A stretch of 64,000 nucleotides of DNA from an uncultured Lachnoclostridium sp. (GTDB lineage Bacteria; Bacillota; Clostridia; Lachnospirales; Lachnospiraceae). The stretch spans positions 9,600 through 73,599 of the forward strand of contig CAOJBY010000018.1 in assembly GCA_948330435.1 (NCBI GenBank), in the 5' to 3' direction. Below the pieces are notes generated by a model. It ran no database searches. It saw only the letters and a list, made by a program, of their open reading frames with translations, and was not told the origin of the DNA. This document shows, in pieces, positions 57,473-64,000 of this stretch. How positions within the stretch are numbered: position 1 is the stretch's first letter; each line of letters begins with the position of its first letter. Made by a program: the position numbers and the translations under genes.

Positions 57473-58173
57473 TTTCTTTTCCTCTTCCTTTCCCGAATCC
57501 GACAGATATTGCTGGTGAGACAGGTACTGTATTTCTTCATATACTTCTGATATTCCGGCCAGGATAGATAATATTCTTTACCCCAGGAAGAAATCTGCAG
57601 ATAGTTCTCGTTCATTCCGGTTACGACTACAAAGTGAGCCTTTACTGCTGTTGCCGGCAGGTATTCTCCGTTCTCTTTCCGATAAAATGTAACCTTTTGC
57701 TTTCCAAAAACATAAGGAAAATTGGGACCTATAGCCAAAATCACCGGCATATCCTGCCGAAGCATTTCTTCGATTCTGGGCAGGATCTTTCCCGGACGGA
57801 TGCACCAGCTTGCCCGCAGATCAATCCGGTAATGCCGAAAATAGCGGTTCATTGCTATGGGTAAGAAAAATCCGGGAACTCCAAAACCGGGTATGATAGA
57901 AAGATATCTCCGACGCATTTTTATCAGATAACGCTCATATCTGGGATAAGACAGGAAACCGTCCTCCCTCAGAATCCCATACAACAAATCGGTCTCGCAG
58001 GAAGTCTGATGTAAACCAAGGTACAACAGAACATCTGACATTCCAACTACACCACAGCCATACTTTCGCATAATGCGGCTTTCAGACCAGGTCTGGCTTC
58101 CTCCAAAGGAATGCTCGTTCTGTACTTTTATCGAAAAATATGGATATCGCAGGCTGCAACGCTTCATTTCCAT
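57469..58173 (-). CDS. Papain-like (C39-type fold) protein, unknown target
   Basis: 234 residues. Cys40 in KYGCGVVGMSDVLLYLG and His180 in AHFVVVTGMNENYL match the Cys-His spacing of C39-like peptidases; the third position, usually Asp or Asn before the Trp-Gly, is Ser in SSWG (195-198). It could be an active cysteine peptidase or a degenerate form. No signal peptide; the tail is Arg/Lys-rich. AAGGAGA precedes ATG 58173. Confidence 0.65.
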   Translation of the reverse strand: MEMKRCSLRYPYFSIKVQNEHSFGGSQTWSESRIMRKYGCGVVGMSDVLLYLGLHQTSCETDLLYGILREDGFLSYPRYERYLIKMRRRYLSIIPGFGVPGFFLPIAMNRYFRHYRIDLRASWCIRPGKILPRIEEMLRQDMPVILAIGPNFPYVFGKQKVTFYRKENGEYLPATAVKAHFVVVTGMNENYLQISSWGKEYYLSWPEYQKYMKKYSTCLTSNICRIRERKRKRK

Positions 58174-58243
58174 ATGAGTTCTCCTTTTTAGTTCCGTAAT
58201 ACCTTTTTCAGTACCACTTGTCGGTCTTCACACTTTATTCTTT

Positions 58244-58286
58244 AGTATAACACAAAAAGAGACGGTTGTCATCATACCGCCTCTTT
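58244..58286 (-). promoter_or_regulatory. Overlapping terminator (flavin gene) and promoter (C39-YfbR operon)
   Basis: AAAGAG/CTCTTT and CGG/CCG arms (58256-58286) form a stem with one mismatch, ending in TTTTT on the minus strand: terminator for the gene at 58334. Inside it, ATGACA (58267-58272) and TATACT (58244-58249), 17 bp apart, form a likely promoter for 58173 and downstream genes. Confidence 0.6.
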
Positions 58287-58333
58287 AATATGATAATTTA
58301 TTCTTGCCCACGTAAGAATTCGCACGACAGCCA

Positions 58334-58768
58334 TTAATTTGCACTGGAGGCCTCCGCTGCCTGAGCTTTCTCTACAACTTCCTGAAAGCCTGCTGCTACA
58401 GCCCCAGAAGTAATCGTTGCTCCGCTTACCGCATCCAGATGGGTACTTACTTCGTCAATGTATGCATCGGAAAGCTCCGCAAATACGGTTTCATTGTATT
58501 GGGTAATTGCTTTCTGTCCAACAGTCGGTGTCTCGGAATCCCCCTGGGCCATAAGATAACTGATTCGTTCGTCTTCAATAGTGAGTGTTATGATTACATC
58601 CCCGCCATAGCCCTGACTGGAGGCCGTATAAGTAGTTCCGTTATCATTGCCTTTGCCAGATAAGGCCCTGTAGATCGGATTGGACAGTGCGGTAACCAGA
58701 ATCATTAAAAGAATAATTACAGCAAGGGAGATGATTCCTCTCTTATTAGGTTCTGCTTGTATTGCCAT
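58334..58768 (-). CDS. FMN-binding domain protein with flavinylation motif
   Basis: 144 residues. One membrane helix (about 11-28) and an extracytoplasmic FMN_bind domain. The flavinylation motif D112-x-x-S115-G-A-T118 is present; Thr118 would carry covalent FMN added by ApbE. Proteins of this type take part in extracytoplasmic electron transfer. Neither apbE nor rnf genes are adjacent. Confidence 0.82.
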   Translation of the reverse strand: MAIQAEPNKRGIISLAVIILLMILVTALSNPIYRALSGKGNDNGTTYTASSQGYGGDVIITLTIEDERISYLMAQGDSETPTVGQKAITQYNETVFAELSDAYIDEVSTHLDAVSGATITSGAVAAGFQEVVEKAQAAEASSAN

Positions 58769-58872
58769 GGTATGCCTCCTTATAAAGGATGTTATGATAC
58801 TTCACATTCAGCATACCCAATTTTTTTATCATTTATTCCTGTATACAATGAGCCAAATGCCACAAGAATGCC

Positions 58873-60324
58873 TTATTCGGAAAGCAACGTACCCATATAA
58901 TAAAATCCTTTACACTCCTTAAGCTCTACTTTGCGGATGGTTCCGATTAGGGATTTGTCCCCTGGGAAGTGTACCAGAAGATTGTTGCTCATGCGTCCGG
59001 TCAAAAGGGAAGAATCGTGTTCATTTACTTCCTCGATCAGTACTTCCTGCACGGTTCCGGCAAAGCGGACAGTTTGGAATCTGGCATTTTCCTGCACCAG
59101 AGACAAAAGCCTGTCAAACCGGGACCTTACTTCTGATTCCGGAACCTGATTCTCCATAGCCGCAGCAGGCGTTCCTGTCCGCCTGGAATAAATAAAAGTA
59201 TAGGCATTGTCATAACGAACCTTGCTTACCACGTCCAAAGTCTCCAGAAAATCTTCCTCGGTCTCTCCCGGAAAGCCTACAATGATATCCGTGGTCAGAG
59301 AAATATCAGGGATTTCTCTTCGTATTTTTCCGGCAAGCTCCAGGTACTGCTCCTTGGTATATTTTCGGTTCATAGCTTTCAAAATTCGGGAACTGCCTGA
59401 TTGAAGAGGCAAATGCAGATGCCGGCAGACTTTCTTTGACTCTTTCATCACCTGAATCAGTTCATCCGACAAGTCCTTGGGATGAGAGGTCATAAAGCGA
59501 ATCCGGGCAATGCCGTCTATCTGCTCTACTCTTAGAAGAAGCTCCCCGAAAGATATGGGCTCTTTTAAGGTCTTTCCATAGGAATTTACATTTTGTCCCA
59601 GAAGCATAACCTCTGACACGCCGTCAGATGCCAGGGTCTCAATCTCCCGGATAATGTCTTCCGGCCTCCGGCTGCGTTCCCGCCCTCGAACATAGGGCAC
59701 AATACAGTAGCTGCAGAAATTGTTGCAGCCAAACATAATATTGACACCGGACTTGAAAGGATATTTGCGTTCTACCGGGAGATCCTCCACAATTTGCTCC
59801 GTGCTTTCCCAAATATCAATAATCTGTTCTTTACTGTCCAGAGTCTGATACAAAAGCTCCGCAAATTTAAAAATGTTGTGGGTTCCAAAAATCAAATCCA
59901 CAAAGCGATAGCTTTTTTTCAGCTTTTCCACCACCTCCGGCTCCTGCATCATGCAGCCGCAAAGAGCAATCCGCATATGAGGATTACTTTTTTTCTCATG
60001 CTTTAAGCGGCCCAGATGACCATAGACCTTTAGATTGGCGTTCTCACGCACCGTGCATGTATTGTAGATTACAAAATCCGCATGCTCGTCCCTGGCCTCC
60101 CGAAAGCCTGCCTGCTCCAGAATTCCGGTAAGCTTTTCCGAATCACGGGCGTTCATCTGGCAGCCGAAAGTCTGTACACAGAATTGGGGCAGGCGGTTGT
60201 TTTTTTGTTCAAATACCCGAACCCATTCCCGACATTTTTCAATAAAGTAATATTGTCTATCCGGTTCCCCTGTAGGGGCTTTTGCATTTATATTTATTTT
60301 ATCCAAATCAATTTCCTGATACAT
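58873..60324 (-). CDS. miaB: tRNA-2-methylthio-N6-dimethylallyladenosine synthase
   Basis: 483 residues. The N-terminal MTTase domain starts QTFGCQMNARDSEK; radical SAM cysteines are in GCNNFCSYCIVPYVRG; the TRAM domain ends the protein. Methylthiolates i6A37 of tRNA. Confidence 0.95.
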   Translation of the reverse strand: MYQEIDLDKININAKAPTGEPDRQYYFIEKCREWVRVFEQKNNRLPQFCVQTFGCQMNARDSEKLTGILEQAGFREARDEHADFVIYNTCTVRENANLKVYGHLGRLKHEKKSNPHMRIALCGCMMQEPEVVEKLKKSYRFVDLIFGTHNIFKFAELLYQTLDSKEQIIDIWESTEQIVEDLPVERKYPFKSGVNIMFGCNNFCSYCIVPYVRGRERSRRPEDIIREIETLASDGVSEVMLLGQNVNSYGKTLKEPISFGELLLRVEQIDGIARIRFMTSHPKDLSDELIQVMKESKKVCRHLHLPLQSGSSRILKAMNRKYTKEQYLELAGKIRREIPDISLTTDIIVGFPGETEEDFLETLDVVSKVRYDNAYTFIYSRRTGTPAAAMENQVPESEVRSRFDRLLSLVQENARFQTVRFAGTVQEVLIEEVNEHDSSLLTGRMSNNLLVHFPGDKSLIGTIRKVELKECKGFYYMGTLLSE

Positions 60325-60391
60325 TTCTCTTGACTTCTCTCTTCTTTTTTATATTTATAATATCATATCAATACAACTCTCTTCAATCGTT

Positions 60392-61498
60392 TTATCTCCG
60401 CTGCCCCTCCGCCTTTAACATAAAGGATTTCCCTCCGTCCTCTGTAACGTAGATATTTTTCTTGTATTGATTGACTTCCATATCACTGTAAATCCCTGCA
60501 ATACTCCCATGATTCTCATCTTGAAAGTCCATCTCTACTTCCCCGTAGTAAGTATCGCCAAAGGGTGCTGCATTTACTTCCAGCCACGTCTTACCTCCGT
60601 CCGTGCTTTTAAGCAAAACATAATAATTATCCCACATATTGCGATCCACGGCTGCCAGCCGATAAGCAATCCCGTCGTCCTCCAAAATACATTCTGCTCC
60701 GAACTCTTCTTCATAGATCTCATTCCATTCTGCGGAGGGCTTTTGTTCTTGTTCCAATCTTTCCCATGTACGGATTTCCGCCGGGGCTCCATCCTCGAAA
60801 GCAGGCAAAGAAAGTTCATCATATTCCTGCTCCATCAGCTCTGCCAACGTTTCCGTAAAATTGGATGGCATTTCTTTTCCGGTCCAAATATGAGAGAAAT
60901 TGATCCAGAAGCTATAATCTCCTGTACGCACCTGGAATTCATGAAGCGGAGACTTCCAGGCCCCGTCTCCCGAGTTGACTGTTAAAAGATATCTGTGATC
61001 CTCCAGGGCATAAACCATCCATTCTTCAATTGCGGCAGCACATGGGGCGATCTCTTCTCTGGAATGAATCAAAAAGCTTAAATACATGGGAAGTGAGTGA
61101 GCCTCTGCGGCAGTTTTGGCAGTTTCCCTTAAGGTTGTTTTCTCTACATCTGCCATAGGTTCCAGACGACTTGCGAATAAAATATCCCAATCCTTATGCT
61201 CCCAGAAATCATAGGCATCCAATTTCATCAACTGCTCTTCCAGATTGTTTTCCTCCAGATTGGAGCCTGCAACCCAGAAGAAGACATCCCTTTTCGGCTT
61301 ATGCCCGCTATAGGTATGGAAAATATGCATGCTGTTGCTGCCACCTACGAGATCCGTATCTTCTCCGAAATACTCTTTCGCAGCTGAATCCAAATGCTCC
61401 ATGTACAGTGCATGAAGCACATGAAAACGGGATTCTAGAATCACGACAGTCATAAAAATCAAGGTAATTGCAAGTGACAACAGTTTCTTTTTATCCAT
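60392..61498 (-). CDS. Exported or membrane-anchored protein with BNR-type repeats
   Basis: 368 residues from ATG 61498 (AGGAGCG upstream; ATG 61516 lacks a site). A membrane helix or signal anchor (about 7-26) is followed by an uncharacterised middle domain and two Asp-box motifs near the end, STDGGKTW and TEDGGKSF, which form beta-propeller-type blades. It is too short for a full sialidase. Function unknown. It follows the phospholipase-D gene, 10 bp between. Confidence 0.7.
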   Translation of the reverse strand: MDKKKLLSLAITLIFMTVVILESRFHVLHALYMEHLDSAAKEYFGEDTDLVGGSNSMHIFHTYSGHKPKRDVFFWVAGSNLEENNLEEQLMKLDAYDFWEHKDWDILFASRLEPMADVEKTTLRETAKTAAEAHSLPMYLSFLIHSREEIAPCAAAIEEWMVYALEDHRYLLTVNSGDGAWKSPLHEFQVRTGDYSFWINFSHIWTGKEMPSNFTETLAELMEQEYDELSLPAFEDGAPAEIRTWERLEQEQKPSAEWNEIYEEEFGAECILEDDGIAYRLAAVDRNMWDNYYVLLKSTDGGKTWLEVNAAPFGDTYYGEVEMDFQDENHGSIAGIYSDMEVNQYKKNIYVTEDGGKSFMLKAEGQRR

Positions 61499-61526
61499 TA
61501 GTTTTCGCTCCTGCATACGGCCTGTC

Positions 61527-62960
61527 TCAGATCAGCATCCGGAAAGGCTGTAAAAGAAAACCCACAACACCCCATGCGGCCCGTTTCCAAAGGGGAACAT
61601 TCTCCACAGTTATGTGATCCGGTATTTCATAGGAACCATCCGGAAGAGCTCTTCGGCTGTCGGCTTCCATTTCACTCATATAGCCCTCCAGTTCCTGATT
61701 CAGTTCTTTACTTTCGATCACCAGCATCAGTTCCGTATCCAGATAAGAACTTCGCAGATCCATATTGTAGGAACCGATAAGGGACAGATCATCATCAATC
61801 AGGATGCTTTTTCCATGATTGGAGATCCCTCCGTCATATTCATACAGCGGAATCCCCGTGTCCAGGATCTTCTTCTTATTGCGGATATAGTCACTGGAAG
61901 CCACAAAGTTGTCGCCGTTTTCTACGGAATTTAAAAGAATCTTTGTTTCGGGAACCGCTTCTTTTAAGAGAGAAAGCTGCTCACACATATAGGCATTGCA
62001 GACCACATAGGGAGATTGAATGATAATTCGATCCTCAGCTTCTTTCATCAATTCTATCAGCTTGCAGAAAACCTCCGGCTCCTTGGCATAAATCCCCGTA
62101 GGATTCGAGATGAGGTGAATACTTCCCGCCCCATAGGTATGCTCCGAATAGTCCCAGCTTTCATCAAAAAGCCGGGGGTAGTCATTCACAAGCTGTTCAT
62201 AGCGGGCAGCCAGCATGGTTCTTTGTTCCTGCACGCCCTTTTTCTCCGCCAGACTCTCTTCATTGTGGAAAGGCCTGCACACAGTAAGGCTCCATACGCT
62301 TTCAAAATAAGCCGCCAGTTCATGGATTGAGGTCTCCTCACTTCCCGGAACTGTATTGTAAATCAGAACCTCCCGATCCCGGCTCACATTTTTATCCGTA
62401 TAGGTTCCGATAAAATAGTCAAAGGTATTGCGTCCGCCAAGAATGTAAGCCCTGTCATCCACAATGACGTATTTATCATGCATCCGTCCCTGAAGCTTCC
62501 AGGGCAGCAAAGGATTCATCGGATTGTAAATGCGGATTTCCACATTTGGATGGGAGGAAAGTGCATAGAACAACTCCTGCCCCTCCATTCGAATGGCACC
62601 GCTGAATCCGTCTACCAGGATTTGAACCTGAACGCCGTTATCCGCCCGTTCAAGCAATATGGCCAGAATATCTTTCGTGCTCTCATCGGGCCGCATGTCG
62701 AACGTGGAAAGAATCACCCGGCTTTCGGCCTTTGAAAGCAAACGGATTCGCTCCTCCCAGGCACTTTCATTTGTCTCAAGAAGTGCCGCCCGATCAACTC
62801 CGGGGCTTCCCTGCCGAAAAATGGTGGTATCAAAGTCTTCCATTGTCTCTGCAGTAATTTCCGGAAAATGCAGAAAAGGCACTGTGGCTCCCGCAAGCAA
62901 ATAAAGCAGGGGGACTAAGATGAAGCAAGCGATTATTTTTTTTATTGGATTATGTTTCAT
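61527..62960 (-). CDS. Phospholipase D-family protein (cardiolipin-synthase-like)
   Basis: 477 residues. Membrane segment at the N-terminus; two HKD motifs, H-D-K-Y-x-I-x-D in GRMHDKYVIVDDRAYILGGRN(first 20 shown at 62482 side) and HGKSILIDDDLSLIGSYNM. The first HKD reads MHDKYVIVDD and the second NHGKSILIDD. This is the pseudodimeric PLD active site. It may be a cardiolipin synthase or another phosphatidyltransferase. Confidence 0.86.
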   Translation of the reverse strand: MKHNPIKKIIACFILVPLLYLLAGATVPFLHFPEITAETMEDFDTTIFRQGSPGVDRAALLETNESAWEERIRLLSKAESRVILSTFDMRPDESTKDILAILLERADNGVQVQILVDGFSGAIRMEGQELFYALSSHPNVEIRIYNPMNPLLPWKLQGRMHDKYVIVDDRAYILGGRNTFDYFIGTYTDKNVSRDREVLIYNTVPGSEETSIHELAAYFESVWSLTVCRPFHNEESLAEKKGVQEQRTMLAARYEQLVNDYPRLFDESWDYSEHTYGAGSIHLISNPTGIYAKEPEVFCKLIELMKEAEDRIIIQSPYVVCNAYMCEQLSLLKEAVPETKILLNSVENGDNFVASSDYIRNKKKILDTGIPLYEYDGGISNHGKSILIDDDLSLIGSYNMDLRSSYLDTELMLVIESKELNQELEGYMSEMEADSRRALPDGSYEIPDHITVENVPLWKRAAWGVVGFLLQPFRMLI

Positions 62961-62989
62961 TTTTTGTTCCTTAAAAAATTTACTACCTG

Positions 62990-63520
62990 CTATTTTAACA
63001 GCTTTTCAAGGCATACCAGCTGCACATCCGGGATTCCATTAAACACACAGGAAACAATCCCTGCTTCCAGATAACCAAGATGTTTGTAGAGTCTGCGTGC
63101 GGCAAGATTGCGTGCGTTGGTATCCATCCGAAGATAAGGGCAGTGATGCTCCAGTGCATACGCCTCATAAAAGCTTACAAATTCCGAACCATATCCCTTT
63201 CCGGAAAAAGCCGGATCTACTACAAGTGTATGTAAAACCATAATCTGTTCTTCCGGTGCGTTGGGATAGGCCCAGGCAGCATCCTTATATTCCGGCACCT
63301 GGATCTGATTGATCTTTGCTGCTGCAACAACAGTTTCATCCTGAAGCATAACAAACAATTCTCCCGCTTCCCATGCATTTCGTGCTGTCTGTTCTGTGGG
63401 ATAGATACCTCGGATCCAACCGGTTGTAGATTGGCTCTGCTCTTCTATGTCCAAAATATGCTCATAAATCTGAGCCACCTTTGAAATATCTCTATAGACT
63501 GCTTTTCGAATTCTGGTCAT
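62990..63520 (-). CDS. GNAT-family N-acetyltransferase
   Basis: 176 residues. VLHTLVVDPAFSGKGYGSEFVSFYEA is the acetyl-CoA-binding motif A of GNAT enzymes (GKGYGS loop), and NARNLAARRLYKHLGYLEAG is motif B. Substrate unknown. No clear linkage to its neighbours. Confidence 0.9.
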   Translation of the reverse strand: MTRIRKAVYRDISKVAQIYEHILDIEEQSQSTTGWIRGIYPTEQTARNAWEAGELFVMLQDETVVAAAKINQIQVPEYKDAAWAYPNAPEEQIMVLHTLVVDPAFSGKGYGSEFVSFYEAYALEHHCPYLRMDTNARNLAARRLYKHLGYLEAGIVSCVFNGIPDVQLVCLEKLLK

Positions 63521-63629
63521 TGCTATTCCTCACTTTTCTGATTTTTCTTAGCGTTTATGAATTCTTAATGCTTATTCTAACATATAAATGCAAACCTGAG
63601 AATAAAGACTTTTTTCATTTCCAATTCTA

Positions 63630-63638
63630 TGCTATAAT
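63630..63638 (+). promoter_or_regulatory. Extended -10 promoter for the truncated GNAT gene
   Basis: TGCTATAAT at 63630-63638 is a perfect extended -10, 32 bp before the ATG at 63670. The -35 region (63610-63615) is a T-run. Confidence 0.5.
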
Positions 63639-63669
63639 TTTATACAGTTAAGACGGCAGGAGGCCTTTT

Positions 63670-63963
63670 ATGATTCGAAATGCAAAAACAAATGATTTGA
63701 TAAGAATATTAGAAATCTACAGATATGCCAGACAATTTATGTCAGAACACAACAATCCCACACAATGGCCCGATCATTATCCCCCGAAAGAACTGCTGGA
63801 AGAATACCTCGGGAAGCAGCAACTCTATGTTGTTACTGAGGGAGAATGTATTCATGGAGTTTTTACTTTTTTTATTGGGGAGGATGACACTTATAAGGTA
63901 ATCTCTGCAGGTTCCTGGCTGTCCGATGCTCCTTATGGTACCATCCAGTTCATGGCTAATTAA
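63670..63963 (+). pseudogene. GNAT-family acetyltransferase, truncated after 97 residues
   Basis: IRNAKTNDLIRILEIYRYARQFM and GVFTFFIGEDDTYKVI match the first half of a GNAT of roughly 165-170 residues, and GSWLSDAPYGTI is the position where the acetyl-CoA motif should follow. The frame instead reads QFMAN and stops at 63963. GGCAGGAGGC precedes the ATG, so translation is probably possible. The window ends 37 bases later, so it is unknown whether the missing half is beyond the edge. Confidence 0.6.
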
Positions 63964-64000
63964 AGGGAACAAAAAGAAAGGGAAAGCCAATCCAGACGGT

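Noticed and set aside
1..64000. tRNA, rRNA, CRISPR array or insertion sequence.
   Set aside because: No cloverleaf, rRNA segment, regularly spaced repeat or transposase was recognised in any gap. A covariance-model search would be needed to exclude small RNAs.

Overview
The window reads as a chromosomal core segment of a spore-forming, low-to-mid GC Firmicute, most likely Lachnospiraceae (Clostridia). Supporting signs are YqfD, YlbJ and a SpoVB/MurJ-type flippase, the B12-binding radical SAM protein plus DUF2344 partner next to RNase G, L21 leader/rplU/prp/rpmA/obgE, the yhbY-nadD-yqeK-rsfS run, RecU, Firmicute-type LexA boxes and AGGAGG ribosome-binding sites. I see no rRNA, tRNA, CRISPR array, prophage or insertion sequence. 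Genes are densely packed. The longest gene-free stretch is about 250 bp (46051-46296), and it is full of inverted repeats. The species cannot be named from this sequence alone.

Layout. 1-9725 (+): 3' end of yqfD, phoH, ybeY, a DUF3048 lipoprotein, a flippase, a small membrane protein, a patatin phospholipase, DUF896, 5-formyl-THF cyclo-ligase, proA, rsmD and coaD. 9765-11259: a coiled-coil protein converging on ylbJ. 11285-23679 (+): pepD, a LytM peptidase, a small alarmone synthetase, rRNA methyltransferase and pseudouridine synthase genes, HAD phosphatase, YgiQ radical SAM protein, SDR, TPR protein, zincin and recU. 23663-29470 (+): a histidine operon behind a perfect consensus sigma-A promoter. 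It has three unusual features: a HisZ-HisG fusion, an acyltransferase gene between hisG and hisD, and a HisF/HisA-like half-barrel fused to HisI-HisE. 29552-33173: a small membrane protein and two large polytopic membrane proteins. 33185-42896 (+): radical SAM pair, RNase G, L21 leader with rplU-prp-rpmA, obgE, yhbY, nadD, yqeK, rsfS, DUF554 and NUDIX.

42968-47116 is the most distinctive part. It holds lexA (-) with its own boxes, a second DUF3048 lipoprotein, a 356-residue XerS-like tyrosine recombinase (-) with two inverted-repeat systems in its leader, a YneA-like LysM division-inhibitor gene (-) whose perfect promoter lies in a cluster of LexA boxes, and an orphan Hpt protein. Together these look like an SOS and chromosome-segregation checkpoint module.

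47242-63963: ttcA (+), then a long minus-strand series. First comes nfo, a beta-CASP metallo-beta-lactamase, an amidase, a cytidylate-kinase-like protein, dtd and carB. To its right lies an operon of a papain-like protein, YfbR and a zinc-ribbon/RsiV-like membrane protein. Further right are a flavinylation-motif protein, miaB, a BNR-repeat membrane protein, a phospholipase-D family protein and a GNAT. The window closes with a plus-strand GNAT that appears truncated.

The best candidates for new biology are: (i) the XerS-like recombinase with repeat elements in its leader; (ii) two hairpins that bury the ribosome-binding site of small single-pass membrane proteins; (iii) the rearranged histidine genes; (iv) the multi-box LexA promoter of the yneA-like gene.
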